A DNA stretch of 64,000 nucleotides from Scylla paramamosain (GCF_035594125.1 NC_087156.1:16468997-16532996), one strand, 5' to 3'; counted from the stretch's first letter, positions 1-62,626 are shown. Made by a program: numbers and translations. The notes: generated by a model from the letters alone, not told the origin.

Positions 1-2
1 TG

Positions 3-1310
3 AGAAGAATGAATGTAGGGGTAAGTGTGGGGAATGATAAAGTATGTGTGCTCCTTTATGCAGATGATGTAGTTGTTATGAGTGAATCGGCAGATGAGCT
101 TCAAAGTTTGTTGGATGTAGTGGATGGCTATGGTAAAGACTTTGGAGTAAGGTTTAGCAGTGAGAAAAGCAAAGTAATGATTGTGAATAGATCAGAGGAT
201 GAAAGTAATGTGGTATGGAGACTTGGAGAGAATGAGTTGAGACAGGTGCAAGAATACAAGTACTTAGGGATGTGGATGAGTCCTAGTGGGTGTGCAAAGG
301 CAAAGAATGAAAAGATAAGTATGGTAAACCAGTGGGTAGGTCGATTGGGAAGCGCGGCAAGGATGAGAGCAAGTAAGTATGATGTGTTGAGAGAAGTGTG
401 GAAGAGTGTGGCTGTGCCATGTATAATGTATGGTATGGATGTGATTGCATGGAATGAAAGTGAAATTGATAAGTTAGAAGTGGGCCAGAACAAAGTAGCA
501 AGGATGGCACTGAGTGCACCGAGGTGCACAGCAGTTGAAGCCTTGAGAGGTGACATGGGATGGAGCACCTTCAGAGAAAGACTGACAAAAGCCACACTTA
601 GGTACAAGATTAGGCTTGAGAGAATGGATGATGCAAGAATAGCAAGGAAGGTGTACCTGTGGAATGAAAGTGGAAGCAAATGGAGGAAGAGATGCATGAG
701 AATGACAGACAGGAATGGATTGCAAGTTGTGTGGGCGATAAGAATGGCTGGGAGGAATCAAAATGAGCGTGAATGGGTGGTAACAAGAGGAGGAAGAGTG
801 GGAGCCGAATGGGATGTGAGAAAATGGAAGAATGAGATAGACAAAGAAGTGAAATGTGTGGGACTGAATGAATGGAAGAATGAGATGGAAAGAAAGAAGA
901 CCCTGGAATGGTACAAGGAGAAAGAGGCCCCGAGGTATGAAAGGTGGTATGATGGAAGCCTGGGCGGTGATCTTCTCTTCCGAGCGAGGGCACAGTGTAT
1001 GGATGTGAATGCAAGGAGTTACAGGTGGTCTGAGTCCCGCAGCAAAGTGTGCCAGATGTGTGACATGGGAGAGGATGAGACGGTGGAACATGTGGTGCTG
1101 GAGTGTGTGCAGTATGCCAGAGACAGGAATGAGATGATGCAAGTGATACTGACTGAGTTAGGGCATGATAGGAATGAAAGAGTGGAGAAGACAGGAAAGG
1201 AATGGATGGTGTTGTTGCTGGGACTGGGTAGAGAGGCCAATGAAAGGATGATTGAGGCGGTGAAAGAGTTTCTGGAGAGAATGTGGCGTGCCAGGTGTAT
1301 GAACAATTAG
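3..1310 (+). mobile_element. Non-LTR retrotransposon (LINE) reverse transcriptase, 3' part of ORF
   Basis: A single open frame of more than 430 codons runs in from the left edge; the first internal ATG is at 9, but the frame stays open upstream, so the N-terminal part lies outside the window. The catalytic YADD box sits near residues 17-20 and is followed by the LINE-type RT continuation (around KSKVMIVNR and EYKYLGMWMSP). The C-terminal region ends with a zinc-knuckle-like CX2CX9HX4C (CQMC...H....C) about 80 residues before the stop at 1308-1310. There are no internal stops or frameshifts in the visible part, so the copy may be young. It lies on the same strand as RSRC1, in the intron just upstream of the exon starting at 1359. 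Membership of the LINE class is firm; the clade (CR1/jockey-like or other) is not resolved. Confidence 0.85.
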
Positions 1311-1358
1311 GATAGAGGATGCTGTTCGTTTCTCTTTTTTTTTTTTCCCTTTCTACAG

Positions 1359-1473
1359 GAGTTGCCGATCCAAAGGCCTGGCTCAGGAGTGATCCTGTGC
1401 CACCTGTACCATCAAGATCAAGATCATCAAGATCAAGATCAAGATGTTGATATACTAGTGTGTGCAACAAGCC
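1359..1473 (+). other. RSRC1 5' UTR segment of first visible exon
   Basis: A strong acceptor (long T/C tract ending ctttctacag at 1349-1358) opens an exon that carries 115 nt of leader before the start codon. The leader contains an imperfect GATCAA repeat (about 1411-1446) and a TAG in frame 12 nt before the ATG, which fixes the start. At least one more non-coding exon must lie left of the window. Confidence 0.6.
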
Positions 1474-9853
<8,380 letters not shown>

Positions 9854-10033
9854 TGAAGTTATAAGCATTTTGGAAAGAGAAAGAAAAGGTAAGGATAGAA
9901 AAAGCATCATGAGAAATACTCACTTTTAGAACTGTTACCAGTTTGGTGCAGTAGGAGGATGTAAATGATATATCTGTCAGTACATAATGCATGTACTGAA
10001 GAAGTTTCTAAGAGGATGGTTGAGACAGAAGAG

Positions 10034-10354
10034 TCAAAATTTATTTCTGGCCTTGCATATTTCATTCCTCTTGCCCTTTTCTCTCGCATACTCCTGTACT
10101 CCATCCTTTGAGTTCACATGGTGTTGTCCTCCTGCACTCAGCACATCTATCTTATTTGTACTTATTCTCTTAGTCATCTTGCATTCTGCTTTTCTTTCTT
10201 TGTGGTTAAACCACTTTAGGATGCTGCAATTGATCTCCTTTACTGCTTCAAGTCTCATTCCTTCACCTTTATTTGACATAAATCTGTTATACATATATTC
10301 AGTATTTCTGCCATTCATTCTTTGCACACCAAAGACTTTTCTCAAGTACCTCAT
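10034..10354 (-). mobile_element. LINE reverse-transcriptase C-terminal fragment, antisense in RSRC1 3' UTR region
   Basis: A 106-codon open stretch on the - strand reads MRYLRKVFGVQRM, then LKWFNHKERKAECKMTKRIS and SKDGVQEYAREKG. This follows the common LINE tail pattern MRYLRRV.GV.R.D ... LRWFGHVERM....MTKRI ... W.DGV.EY.RERG. It is likely a 3' truncation product. No catalytic core is present. Confidence 0.6.
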
Positions 10355-10713
10355 TTCAGCTGCTTGGATCCTTTACCTTTTCCTTCATTCCATACTAAAG
10401 TCTTGCTTGCTTAATTATCATAGTGTTGATATAGTTATTCCATAATTCAGATTCTTTCTTCCATGTGTAAATAACTTGTATGATCTTAAACCTTGTAATA
10501 GGCAGAATACCAATTATTTTTAATTATAGAAGAATGTTGAACTAACTGTTTTAAGTGTTTGAAGTATATATTACTTTTATATGCCATATTGACAGTATAA
10601 AAAAATTACCTGGCTATAGAATGTACCTTTGTTTTCTGAGAGACATTTGTGCTTTGGATCAGATGCCAAGTAGATTGTTCTTTTGTGGAAAAAAACAATT
10701 TTCACTGCCATTG

Positions 10714-10719
10714 AATAAA
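10714..10719 (+). terminator. Candidate RSRC1 polyadenylation signal
   Basis: AATAAA followed within 25 nt by a GT-rich stretch (tctgtttgcatgtgtgg). This would give an 0.88-kb 3' UTR after the TAG at 9851-9853. Confidence 0.45.
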
Positions 10720-10735
10720 CTCTGTTTGCATGTGT

Positions 10736-12630
10736 GGCAATAGATACATTATGTACAATGTTGTTCTTGTGTTCTTGACATTCTCAGGCCATAAAGAAAA
10801 TATCTATATTTGCAATTTCTTTTATTATGAATAGTTTTTAAAGGATGTAACTCATTTTTTATCTTTTTTTCTTTTACTATCCACCATTTAAAGGTACTAT
10901 GTTATTAATCAGAATACTGGACAAGCTCATGGTTATGTAGTTCACTAGTAACATCTTTGCTCAGTAGGCTAGAAATCAGCACTATACTGTATGATGATGT
11001 AACCAGATCCTAATATCTATTGACTTATTTTAGCCAGATTTTCATGACAAGAGGTGCATCTTCAGTTTGGTAGTTTGTTTTAATGGAAGCTTCTTGTCTG
11101 GCATATACTCACCTGATCTCCTCTCCTTATCTTCACACACATGTTGTATGTTGTTATAGGAACTTTCCCTGCAAATTCTTCTTAGGCCTACATGATCCTT
11201 TGTCCTACTGTGGGTTCATACAATACAGGCTTACAAGTGAAAATCCTTTGCTGGAAGATGTGTCTATTACTTAGGTAATTCAGATATGTGTAAAAATAAT
11301 GTATAAAATTTAGTCCCTGTTATCAGGGTTCTTTAAACTGATTGTAGTAGTCTTCCCTGAATGTGCCATTTGCTTAAAATTGATTTTCTTATTTTAATAT
11401 GGTACAAAGCTCTCATATCCTGTGTAAATCGTGCTTAGTAATTATTTTTATTGATTGACATTCCAATTGTGCTTATTGCAGTAATGACTTTATATCAAAT
11501 GCACATCACTTGATCCAGGTCAAAGGAGTTTATACCAAACAGGCATTATGTAGTTTAATCACTTAATGTGACAATAATGTGCTTGTCTGTTTGGCATAGA
11601 TAGCTGCTTTATAGGTTTGTGATTGCTTATGATCCATAAAAGGGACAATAACATCCTTTTTTATAATAATAATTATTGCACTGTCTATTATGACAAAGGG
11701 AAACATGGTACAAATGTAGTAAAGAGTAAGGGTTAAGACAGAACTCCATTTCACAGGCATTTTAATAACACTTTTTAACACCAAACTAATGTCAAATGTT
11801 GGGGAATAAAGTAGATCCTTCTCAATCAAGTGCGAAAAATCAAGACTAAAATATATACATTATGATAGATATTTACATAAATCATAGGAAATATTTCTCC
11901 TATGTAAAAGCATTGGTGTTCAGTGTATTTAGCCTTAAGGTGGATTGGGGGCTGGAGTGGGTACAATATTTCATCAGAACACACAAACATAGTATGCTTT
12001 TTATCATATATGATCATTAGGCATCATTCACAATCCCATACTTAACAAAATACTGTACATAATGTATTTTTTTAAATAAGTACAATAATAACCCTAGCAT
12101 ATGGAATGTATCATACACACATTTATAATGGACGGCTCTGCTTCATTATAAAATAGACGTGTCCTTTCATATGAAATATTTTGTCAATCAATGCCTCTAG
12201 AGGAACAATATACTAATGTGGTATAAATAGGAAATTTGTTAACTATAAAGTAATCTGGGCCGTTTCCAAACCAAAAAGTTTTAGCCCTAAAATATCACTT
12301 CTGTCGTGTAATAATTAAATATAACAAGTCTAAACATTTGTGTAAAAATATATTATACTTCTCATCTACATGGTGCATTGAAATAATCAGCTTTTTATCC
12401 CATGCAGTAGTAGTCACAATACCTTTGACATTAGAAATTTTAATCTCATACTTATTAACTATTCGCCATGAGCTCAGCACCATGTCTGATTGGAATATTA
12501 ATGTAAAAAAAAATTAGATGTACTGCAATAATTTTTTTTTTTGTATTTTTTTTTTAGAAATAGAATGGCAACAATGGATATTTTTATGTTGGATCATTCA
12601 CACGGGGCACAGTAGTTGCATGTATTGATT
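10736..12630. other. Convergent intergenic spacer between RSRC1 and LRP2
   Basis: AT-rich, with no frame resembling a protein and no long repeat. Either 3' UTR could extend into it. Confidence 0.5.
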
Positions 12631-12636
12631 TGGTAA

Positions 12637-12642
12637 TTTATT
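12637..12642 (-). terminator. Candidate LRP2 polyadenylation signal
   Basis: TTTATT on the + strand is AATAAA on the coding strand, about 110 nt after the LRP2 stop codon. Other A/T-rich signals further down are possible. Confidence 0.4.
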
Positions 12643-12751
12643 ACAGTAAAAAAAAAATCACTGTGGGACGGTATCCCTAAGCACAGGTAGTGGTAGGTGC
12701 CACTATAATGGCTAATAACAAGTTCTGCATATAACACAACAGCATACAGTC

Positions 12752-53497
<40,746 letters not shown>

Positions 53498-53578
53498 TAA
53501 TAACAGTGGCTCAATGTCAACGTGTTAACAATGCATTAAACAAAAAAATTATGATAACATTTTTTTTTCTGTGTGTAT

Positions 53579-53784
<206 letters not shown>

Positions 53785-53915
53785 TCAAAAAGTCACTTAT
53801 AGACTCAAAGATTTTCCCTTGCTACATACGAAGAGAGAGAGAGAAAAAAAAAAAAAAGAAAAGGAAAAGAACAGGAAAAAAAGGAAAAAGAGAAACTTCC
53901 ACACAAACACACGGA

Positions 53916-53920
<5 letters not shown>

Positions 53921-53992
<72 letters not shown>
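53921..53992. repeat. (GA)n microsatellite
   Basis: About 70 bp GA following an A/G-rich stretch (53833-53900). Confidence 0.95.
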
Positions 53993-53995
<3 letters not shown>

Positions 53996-54583
53996 GCGAG
54001 AAAGACGAGATGGAACACACAATAAAAACACAGCTTAAAAAAAGAACTCCAATTTAGCAGTCAAACATTCAGTAAGTAAGAGAGGCTCGGAGTCAACACA
54101 CACGGAATGTATAATGCATCCTTCGCTCCCTGGAGGTGGTGACGGCGCACAGGCGAGACAGGGAGCTGGGACTGGCTGGCTGAGGATGGAGGAGAGGGAG
54201 GGAAGGGACCATGGAGGGAGTGCTGGCAGGGTGAAGGAGGCGAGGCGGAGGGAAATGGTTGACTCTTGGAGATAAGGGGGAAATGGAGATGAGAGGACGA
54301 GGAGACAAGGGCAAGGACGGCTGGTGTGGAGTGAGAAATATGAGAGGCGGTGGTGGTGGTGGTGGTGAAGGAACTGAGGATAAAAATATCAAGAAATGGA
54401 AGAAAAAACGATGATAATGAAGATGAGGACGACGCAGACGACGGAGAAAAAAAAGAAAGAAAAAATAGAAGAAGGAAAATTAAAATGAATAAACGTAAAT
54501 CTAATGAAGGCAAGTCCCCCGGAGCAAACAAACCATAACAAAGGCATAAGAAAACACTAAACAAAAGACAAATATAACGAGTA

Positions 54584-54587
<4 letters not shown>

Positions 54588-54656
<69 letters not shown>

Positions 54657-54675
54657 TATTATTATTATTATTATT

Positions 54676-54714
<39 letters not shown>
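54588..54714. repeat. (CA)n-(ATT)n-(CA)n compound repeat
   Basis: CA tract, seven ATT units, then CA again. Confidence 0.95.
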
Positions 54715-54716
<2 letters not shown>

Positions 54717-55239
54717 ACGAAACAGCAGCCCTTCCAGAGTTCACCCAGTCAGAGGTTATCACACAGACGACCCACGAAAGGACGCCACCACCATGATATT
54801 CTGAATCGTAGCAAACATCTTCAGCCTTAAGCAAAATCTTTACTCCTTCTCCTTAGCGTGCAGAATCACACCCTTATGGCGCCTAGGTACAACGCCCGCC
54901 ACGAGTAAAGCACCGCCCATCTTTCTCTCTCTCTGGCCATTCGACGCTGCGCCACCAATGTTATATTCATCCACCAGCCTCGTATATTCCACAGAGTAAT
55001 TCGTGAAAGCAAAACAGTGTGACCGTAGCACCTGATGCGTGACGCTGTTATGGAGTTCAGGGATCGTGTTACCTGGGGAGTGTGGGGGAGGGGTAACGGA
55101 GAAAGGGGAAGAGGGAAGGGAAGGGAGAGAGGGGGAAGGGGGGAAAGGGGAAGATAATATGAATGTATTTTATAGTTTATCTTCACTAATCATTTTGATG
55201 TATTTGCTTTCCAGGCTAAAGTTATGGTTGTTTACTGAA

Positions 55240-55243
<4 letters not shown>

Positions 55244-55322
<79 letters not shown>
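55244..55322. repeat. (CT)n microsatellite
   Basis: Pure CT tract of about 79 bp. Confidence 0.95.
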
Positions 55323-55324
<2 letters not shown>

Positions 55325-56355
55325 AGCGGGTATCTATAATATAGTCCTTGGTATTAAACTAGGAATCGTGTTTTTCGTATTCATATAATATACTCAATGC
55401 CATAATAAATATCGAATCTTCTCTATTTATTACGAGAAAAAAATAAACAAATTCCATGACCTTAATTTCCAGTGTTTCTCGTCTGGTGTCTTTTAACGTG
55501 TCCAGTAAATTTGATTCTATCCTCCGCTCTTTTTTTTACTTCTGTATGGACTCGTGATATTTCACCCTCCAATTAAGTAAGATTTTTTTTCTTCTCTTAG
55601 CTTTAGTTTTACCCTCGAGATCTTCTTAATTAAACTTCATTCATTCTTTCTTGACTTAAAAGAAAAGAAAAAAGCCGGAAAAAAGTCGTTCATTATGCAT
55701 TAATTCACGGCTGAATAAAACACCTGGATTTTCTTATTTTTCTATTTTTTTCCTCCTCTTCCTCATCTTCCTCGTCTTGCTCCTCTCCAGTCTCACTCAC
55801 CTTTCATGCAGGAAGAGTCGTGCAGCAGGGAGAGGGATTAAATGTGACGTGAGAGCAACGAGGTGTGACACGCAGCTCACGAGGGAATGTGTAAATGAGA
55901 TGTTAGGGAGGGACGCCAAGAATACTCCACGCTGCTTGGGAATGAGATCACGAGACGCACCGATGGCGTGTGGGAGAGGATGAGTTTGTGTACTCGAGCT
56001 AAGTGCAGTACGAAAAATTATAGAACAAGGGTAGTAAGGAGACGTAGTTAAAAGTAATTATAGATTAAATAAATAAATAAAAAAAAAACAAGAAATCGTA
56101 TTACTGTTCAAACAGCAGGAGTGATATGATGGAGTTAGAATGTTCAACTGTAAGAAATTATGACAAGAACGAAGTGTCCAGTCATTGAACTTATGTCGTT
56201 TGGTGGTGAGATGATACGAGATGAAACACAAAGTATTTTTACTTCTAGCGTTCGATTTCTATCATCATTCTTTGTCGAAACGATGGAGGAAATCAAATGC
56301 TTCCTCTCCATCTCGCGTTTCCCAAGCAACAATTTTCACTCATTTGTCTAAGACT

Positions 56356-56356
<1 letters not shown>

Positions 56357-56442
<86 letters not shown>
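56357..56442. repeat. (CA)n microsatellite
   Basis: Pure CA tract of about 86 bp. Confidence 0.95.
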
Positions 56443-56444
<2 letters not shown>

Positions 56445-56749
56445 AAACAAAAATCGTGATCAGTTTCTTCTGCGTTTCCTTGTGCTCAACGTTAACCCTC
56501 AATTATTACAGCCTCTCCTCAGCCTTAATAACATAGCCTTGAGAGAGACTATAATTTCTAGAACACCACTGAGAGCAAAGATCTAGTCCAAACCTTTCAG
56601 TGTATATAGTTCAAATTTTGCTCAAAATTATCTTCTAATACTCCTCAAATAAAGTAACAAGTATCATTCTCTCATTACCAGCTTAAGGGTTAAAGGATCT
56701 CGTCAATCACTCAAACCCGCTTCAACATTAGAAAGTCATTGGCAGCCTC

Positions 56750-57000
56750 TACTCTCCTGGCGGGGCTTGCGCATATTCATTCCTGGCAGCGAGTCACTAG
56801 CACCTTACCACTGTGGGGCCGAGGATGTAAAATGCCAATTGGATTCCATTTTTCCGAGCGGCCGTGGCGGGTGAAGGAAGAGCGGCGGGCGTGGCGGGCG
56901 TGAGGGCATTCATAGCCGACAAAGACGCTCATACTCCATGCAAATTGGGGCAAATGTAATTATTCTAATGGACATGGTTGATCCTCGCGCGTCTTCAGAA
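56750..57000. promoter_or_regulatory. GC-rich unique island, possible promoter or enhancer
   Basis: A repeat-free block with CpG-containing motifs (gagcggccgtggcgggtg, ggcgggcgtg), a CCAAT (gccaattgg), an octamer-like atgcaaat (56938-56945) and taattatt. It lies upstream of LRP2 in transcription sense. No TATA box or initiator could be assigned. Confidence 0.25.
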
Positions 57001-57292
57001 TTTTAAGCACACGAATTACTGGTATTAAGACTCGTTTCTTGCATAGGTTATGATGAATCTGCCCCGGTGACTTAATTCTTTCCTCACTTCCTCTTTTCCT
57101 TTCCTCTTATTCCTCTTTTCCTTACCTCTTATTCTAATATTGTGAAGGCAAGGCATGCGTGTCACGTGATTTTGTCTTAAGTGTTAATCTTTTCAGCAAT
57201 GCACCAGTTTAATTTTATTCCGGATAACATGACAGAATTGTGTCAAATTTATTTATCATAATGAGGGTGTTAAAAATCATCTCTATTAATTG

Positions 57293-57295
<3 letters not shown>

Positions 57296-57386
<91 letters not shown>
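57296..57386. repeat. (CT)n microsatellite
   Basis: Pure CT tract of about 90 bp. Confidence 0.95.
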
Positions 57387-57391
<5 letters not shown>

Positions 57392-57635
57392 ATATCCTAA
57401 CCTAAACTCCTTATCGATCTTAGTATTCTATCCTACTTTAGACTGGACAGTATAGCTTATCACAAACAACTTCGCAAGAGAAAACTTTTCCACCGCTGCT
57501 TGTTCTTCATCTGGGTTCCTTTGTGTTCCTTTGCCTCCTCAGGACCCACGAGGAAAAGATTTGTTGTTAAGTAGCAAAGTGTGGCTCGGAAGCTACCGTA
57601 ATGAGCCAACTTGGAAGCACCGTCCGCCTCCAGGA

Positions 57636-57750
<115 letters not shown>

Positions 57751-58114
57751 GGAGTCCTGTGAAGCGGCACGAGAACGTACAAATAAAGAATTGAATAAGA
57801 AATTAAACTTAGATTATTGGCTCTTTTGCAGTAATTGTCTCGAAAAGAAGTTAGATGGGAAAGAGAAGAGACGGAACTGAAAAGAAATTATAAGTTCTCG
57901 TGTAAGTAGATTCTTGTGCCTCTACAAAGGACGACTCGACTCTTTGACTGTTTATGACAATATGACACTCGTTAGTTTACTTGAGTATCCCTAGACAACA
58001 AAAGAACAAAAGACAGAACCACAGTCGGTAAAGTCTTTGAACCATTACATCATTCCTTTGTCTGGTATCTGTCACTAGAAATTATACTCAACGCTACATC
58101 TGACCATTCTAGTA

Positions 58115-58182
58115 TGGTATTCAGTGATTAAATTCACTCTCGCACAGCTGCTTCCATCACAGCCACGACCACTGCGCCACCG
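58115..58182 (-). repeat. Possible tRNA-derived SINE head
   Basis: The - strand reads GGTGGCGCAGTGGTCGTGGC (58181-58162), a good A-box context. The expected B-box is badly eroded (gagtgaatttaatc). Confidence 0.25.
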
Positions 58183-58537
58183 ACACACTGAAGGTTGTTC
58201 TAGATTTCAAATGTATTATTGATTTCGCAGCAAAGACAAGGTAGATGATATGCTTCGAGTATACGATTCTCTGCTGCACTCTGCGAAATTGTCTTTACTT
58301 ATTATCCATTCAGCCTCTGCTACTATTACTTCCCGAAATTTCTTTCATATGTTGCCTATTGAGACCTAATTAATGTTCACTGGCACTCTATTGAGTTAAT
58401 TCAATCACTGATGGAAAATTTCTCTCATAACTACTTAGCTTTTCTTCTATTCTAGTCTGTTAAACAGTTCTGTAGTTTAAGAAAATAACCTTATATTCAG
58501 TATTTTCTTCAAGTGACTTCTTACAGTGTCTTGCTAT

Positions 58538-58570
58538 ATTAACAAAGAGCAACCATAGCAATAAAAGGAC
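58538..58570. repeat. Dispersed repeat motif, copy 1
   Basis: taacaaagagcaaccatagcaataaaagg resembles the copies at 61323 and 61464. Confidence 0.45.
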
Positions 58571-60203
58571 TTAAAAAAAAAAAGAGGTGTTGGGGTGAGA
58601 CTTTCATGTTGTCCCAAGGAAGCACATGTTTTGATGTGGCTTCACTTCAAGAGAAAACATGTGTCTGGCGGGAGACATGTAGGATCCTAGAGATGGAAGA
58701 CTTCACGTATCCACAAAGCTACCTGGAAATCTGCTTATGTAATACACGTCGTAACGGAGCCAGTGAAATCTCTGTCCCCACCACCACCAGCACCACCACC
58801 ACCACCACTTCCCAACACTCTAAATGTCACGGCAATAAAACGAAAAACAGCTCCATTGTATTTTTAATAAAGAAAACTTCTTTCTTTGAGAGGAAGTAAT
58901 GAATTAATAAAACTGCAGAATAATTCATAACATTACACGCAGTCTGCAGATATGAATTACAGCCGCCATGCAAATTTGTTTTCACCACGACCACTGATGT
59001 GATACATGCTATCCCTTTTGACATTCAATTTTTCCTACGTCAGAAAGAGGATTTACGGAGCGTCTGGCCTCCTTCTTTCCTTCTTCCCTCTCTCCCGGCG
59101 AACGTTCCCGCCACTTCCAGAGTAAGGCAAACATCAAGACGAGCATTGAGTTGGCACCAACTCCCCAGGACTCACTAATAACACGTCAAACTTTGCGCTA
59201 ACCATCCAACGCATATGACTAATTATCGACCAAATCCAGTGAGGAAAAATGTTAATACTGGAAAGAAAAAAATCTTGGTCCTCTGCTAAGTGGGAAAAGC
59301 AAACTTTGCAAATTGAGTTACAAAGTTGGCACGTGAATTCGAGTTGGACAAAAATGGCAATCAGAGAAGTTATCGAAACTGTAGAAGTGACGGCGCCGCC
59401 AGACAGCCAGGGCCGGGTCGTGCTCGGTGTGGGTGTGACAGTGTTATGCTGGCCAGTCGTAGGGGGCTGGGATAGGGTTTGCAGTTCTCCGGTGTCCGTA
59501 CACCTGTCTAAGCACACCTGGCCACAGCGCTTGTTACTTTCTTTCTGGCACTTCACACCTGACTGCCCCATGCACGGCCTCACGGCAATCCCACAGCCAC
59601 TGCATACCTGCCTACAGACACACGTGCCGCCCTGACTGGAGGCAACCTAGGAAAACATCGCTTGTCTGCTTCGTGAGTTAATGGTACACTCGTGGTCGTA
59701 AGTAGAGTAACCTTTTACACTAATTTTCACTGTGCTTTTGAGTTTTCTTTCAATCATAAGTCCTCTGATCTGACAAAATCTTCTTACAGACAGATTCTAA
59801 TCAAGTCAGAGAACGTTAAGATTGTGAGAAAACACTCAACATAATGGAAATGAAGGCAGTATGTTATTTGACTTTTGATCATGACTACAAAGCAAAGCCA
59901 TAAACCTCCTTTAATGAATATTTTGTAAAGGACAACACACAGGAGGTTGTTTCAGCTGGCGGCACACTCGTCCTCTCCAGAGCACCGGCAGGCACAGCTG
60001 GATCACGGGCACAGGTGATGCTTCCCACAGGCAGCGGCTGGGCGGCTCTTGCACGCCCTAGCCAGTGAACCTCGGACACGCTGCATCGGCCACACGATCT
60101 TTCCTCTTTTTACTGGTGACATTCCGAGAGGTGAGAACCTTTGCCATGACCTCAGAAAAGAGAGACACGAAACTGGCAATCCAATACGTTCACACATAAA
60201 TTC

Positions 60204-60332
<129 letters not shown>

Positions 60333-60947
60333 GACACTCGCTCTTGAATATCTTTCCGGGGATTCAGGTTCTCGGTGAGTCCAGTGACGGCAACATGACC
60401 TCATAAAAATCAAGATATCTTAGAATCACAGCAGAGGAGGTGAGTTTTCTTCCTGGAGGAGATCCCAATGATGAATAGCTCGCAGTACAACGGGTGATTC
60501 AGACGTGCACGGGTGGAGGGATGGACTGAGTGAGGCAGAAAGGAGTATGAAAGCAGGAAAGAGGGAGGGAGACTTAACATAATCCAAGGCGAGGAGCGTT
60601 GACCGATTAATACTGAGAAAGATGGACACTCAAGCAGGTGGTTAAGCAGTAAAGGAAGCGGGAGGAGGAAGACGAGAGGTAAAATCGTGAAAACGGTATA
60701 AGGAAGGAACAGTAAAGATAAAGGAAGGGAGGAAGAAGAGAAAGGGTGTAAACGCCGTGAAGCAAGGAAGGAAGGAATACTTAAAAGACGCATAAGAACA
60801 AATTTACTTCAGTGACCCTCATTAGCCAAGCGGAAAATGGGTATCAAGTGTCGCCTTACTTAAAACATATTGCCAGTTTTACCCACATTGAAAATATAAG
60901 AAAAAAAAACACGTATTATTTTTGTAATTATGTTCCTTGTAGTTGTG

Positions 60948-60986
<39 letters not shown>
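60948..60986. repeat. (GT)n microsatellite
   Basis: Short GT tract. Confidence 0.95.
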
Positions 60987-60987
<1 letters not shown>

Positions 60988-61196
60988 GGTGGAGGGGGTG
61001 GATAAGGACACGGGCACACAGACAGCCTCACAGAATATTTTCCTAAACACTTATGTACTAAGGAGACGTTAATCCTTTCAAAACTAAGCATATTGTTTTC
61101 TATAATGACCAAAACTTCTTAGACGCTCATTTTTGCATACACTGCAGTTTCTTAAATAGTTTTTTACCATAAGAGGGACAAAATCAACCTACTACT

Positions 61197-61299
<103 letters not shown>

Positions 61300-61322
61300 T
61301 CCATGAGTCCACACAAAACAAA

Positions 61323-61517
61323 TTTTTACCGTGATCTGAAACTTAACAAAGGACGATCACAGCACTAAAAGGATTAAAGAACCTTAAAGAGGACAAAACT
61401 TACCTCCCATTCTCCTTTTTTTTTTCCTTTGTGTCCATGCAAACAATTTTAATTTATCCACATTTTTTTTACCGTGCTCTGAAAGTTAACAAAGGATGAC
61501 CATAGCAGTAAAAAGGG
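61323..61517. repeat. Dispersed repeat motif, copies 2 and 3 (tandem)
   Basis: ttttaccgtgatctgaaac followed by ttaacaaaggacgatcacag (61323-61373) recurs at 61464-61517 with about 85% identity, each preceded by a similar 'tccatg.....aaacaa' stretch. Confidence 0.6.
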
Positions 61518-61876
61518 CGAAAAGCTCACCGAAAGGCTCCTGAAGGGACGATGTAGAAAGAAGCACGGGATGAGAGCAGGCTGTGACCCATTTATACCAG
61601 AGCGGTGACGAAGGTCATCAAAAGGCTCCAGCGTCTTGGAAATACCGACAACTTTTCAGGAGAAGTCTTTGAGGCTTTCACATAGCAGAGAAGCTGGTCT
61701 TTGTTGAGTTAATGAAGCTGCCTCCTTAATGAAATAGTTCACCAAAGCTTGGGAACAAAAAACACGAATTAAATGAGCGAAATGATGATCTCTATTATGT
61801 TTTTCATGTCTCCCTGAAGCTTAAGTTCGCTATAGGAGGAAATTATCTAGTGTCTTTTGCTATTGCTGCCTGATGA

Positions 61877-62000
61877 AGGGAAGGAAGGAAGGAAGGAAGG
61901 AAAGAAGGTAGGATGGAAGGAAAGAAGGAAGGAAGAATGGAAGGAAAGAAGGAACGAAGGAACGAATGGATGAAGGAAGGAAAGAAGGAAGGTAGAAAGA
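61877..62000. repeat. GGAA-type tetranucleotide repeat
   Basis: Imperfect GGAA/GAAG/GAAC array. Confidence 0.9.
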
Positions 62001-62197
62001 AAACGTTACTGTGTTCCGGCGAGCGAGGCAACGAAGGGAGGGAAAATAAAGACACGAAGAAAAAACTAATTAATATAATTTCATATCGCATTCCAACTTT
62101 CATAATTAAGAGAGAGAAAATAATATGAAAGCGTATTAAATTGATTTAGCTTTTTTATGACTTAAATAACCGGATCTGAACGGATACGTAGGTGAGG

Positions 62198-62199
<2 letters not shown>

Positions 62200-62277
<78 letters not shown>

Positions 62278-62502
62278 TACCCAGATTATCTTCAGCAATT
62301 ATTTATATATTTTCTCTATTCCCAGCCATTCCGCCCCGCCACAGCCCCGCCCCACCACAGCCCCGCCCCATCACGGCACCGCCCCTCCCCGCCCCGCCCC
62401 GCCACGCCTCTTAGAGAAGACATGAGGCGTTCCGAAATATACGAGGTCGTGAAGATGAGGGAAGTAATTACTAATTGGATAGGGAGAACGAGGTGGAAAT
62501 GA

Positions 62503-62580
<78 letters not shown>

Positions 62581-62626
62581 TATATGAATTTATGGCCTAA
62601 AACTTCCACTCCTCACCATTACGTAG

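Noticed and set aside
128..1470. Long minus-strand frames opposite the LINE ORF
   Set aside because: They are shadows of the RT coding sequence; the + strand carries the recognisable RT motifs.
59134..59635. Overlapping frames of 128 and 149 codons on opposite strands
   Set aside because: Neither resembles a known family, no splice or start context supports them, and they overlap each other.
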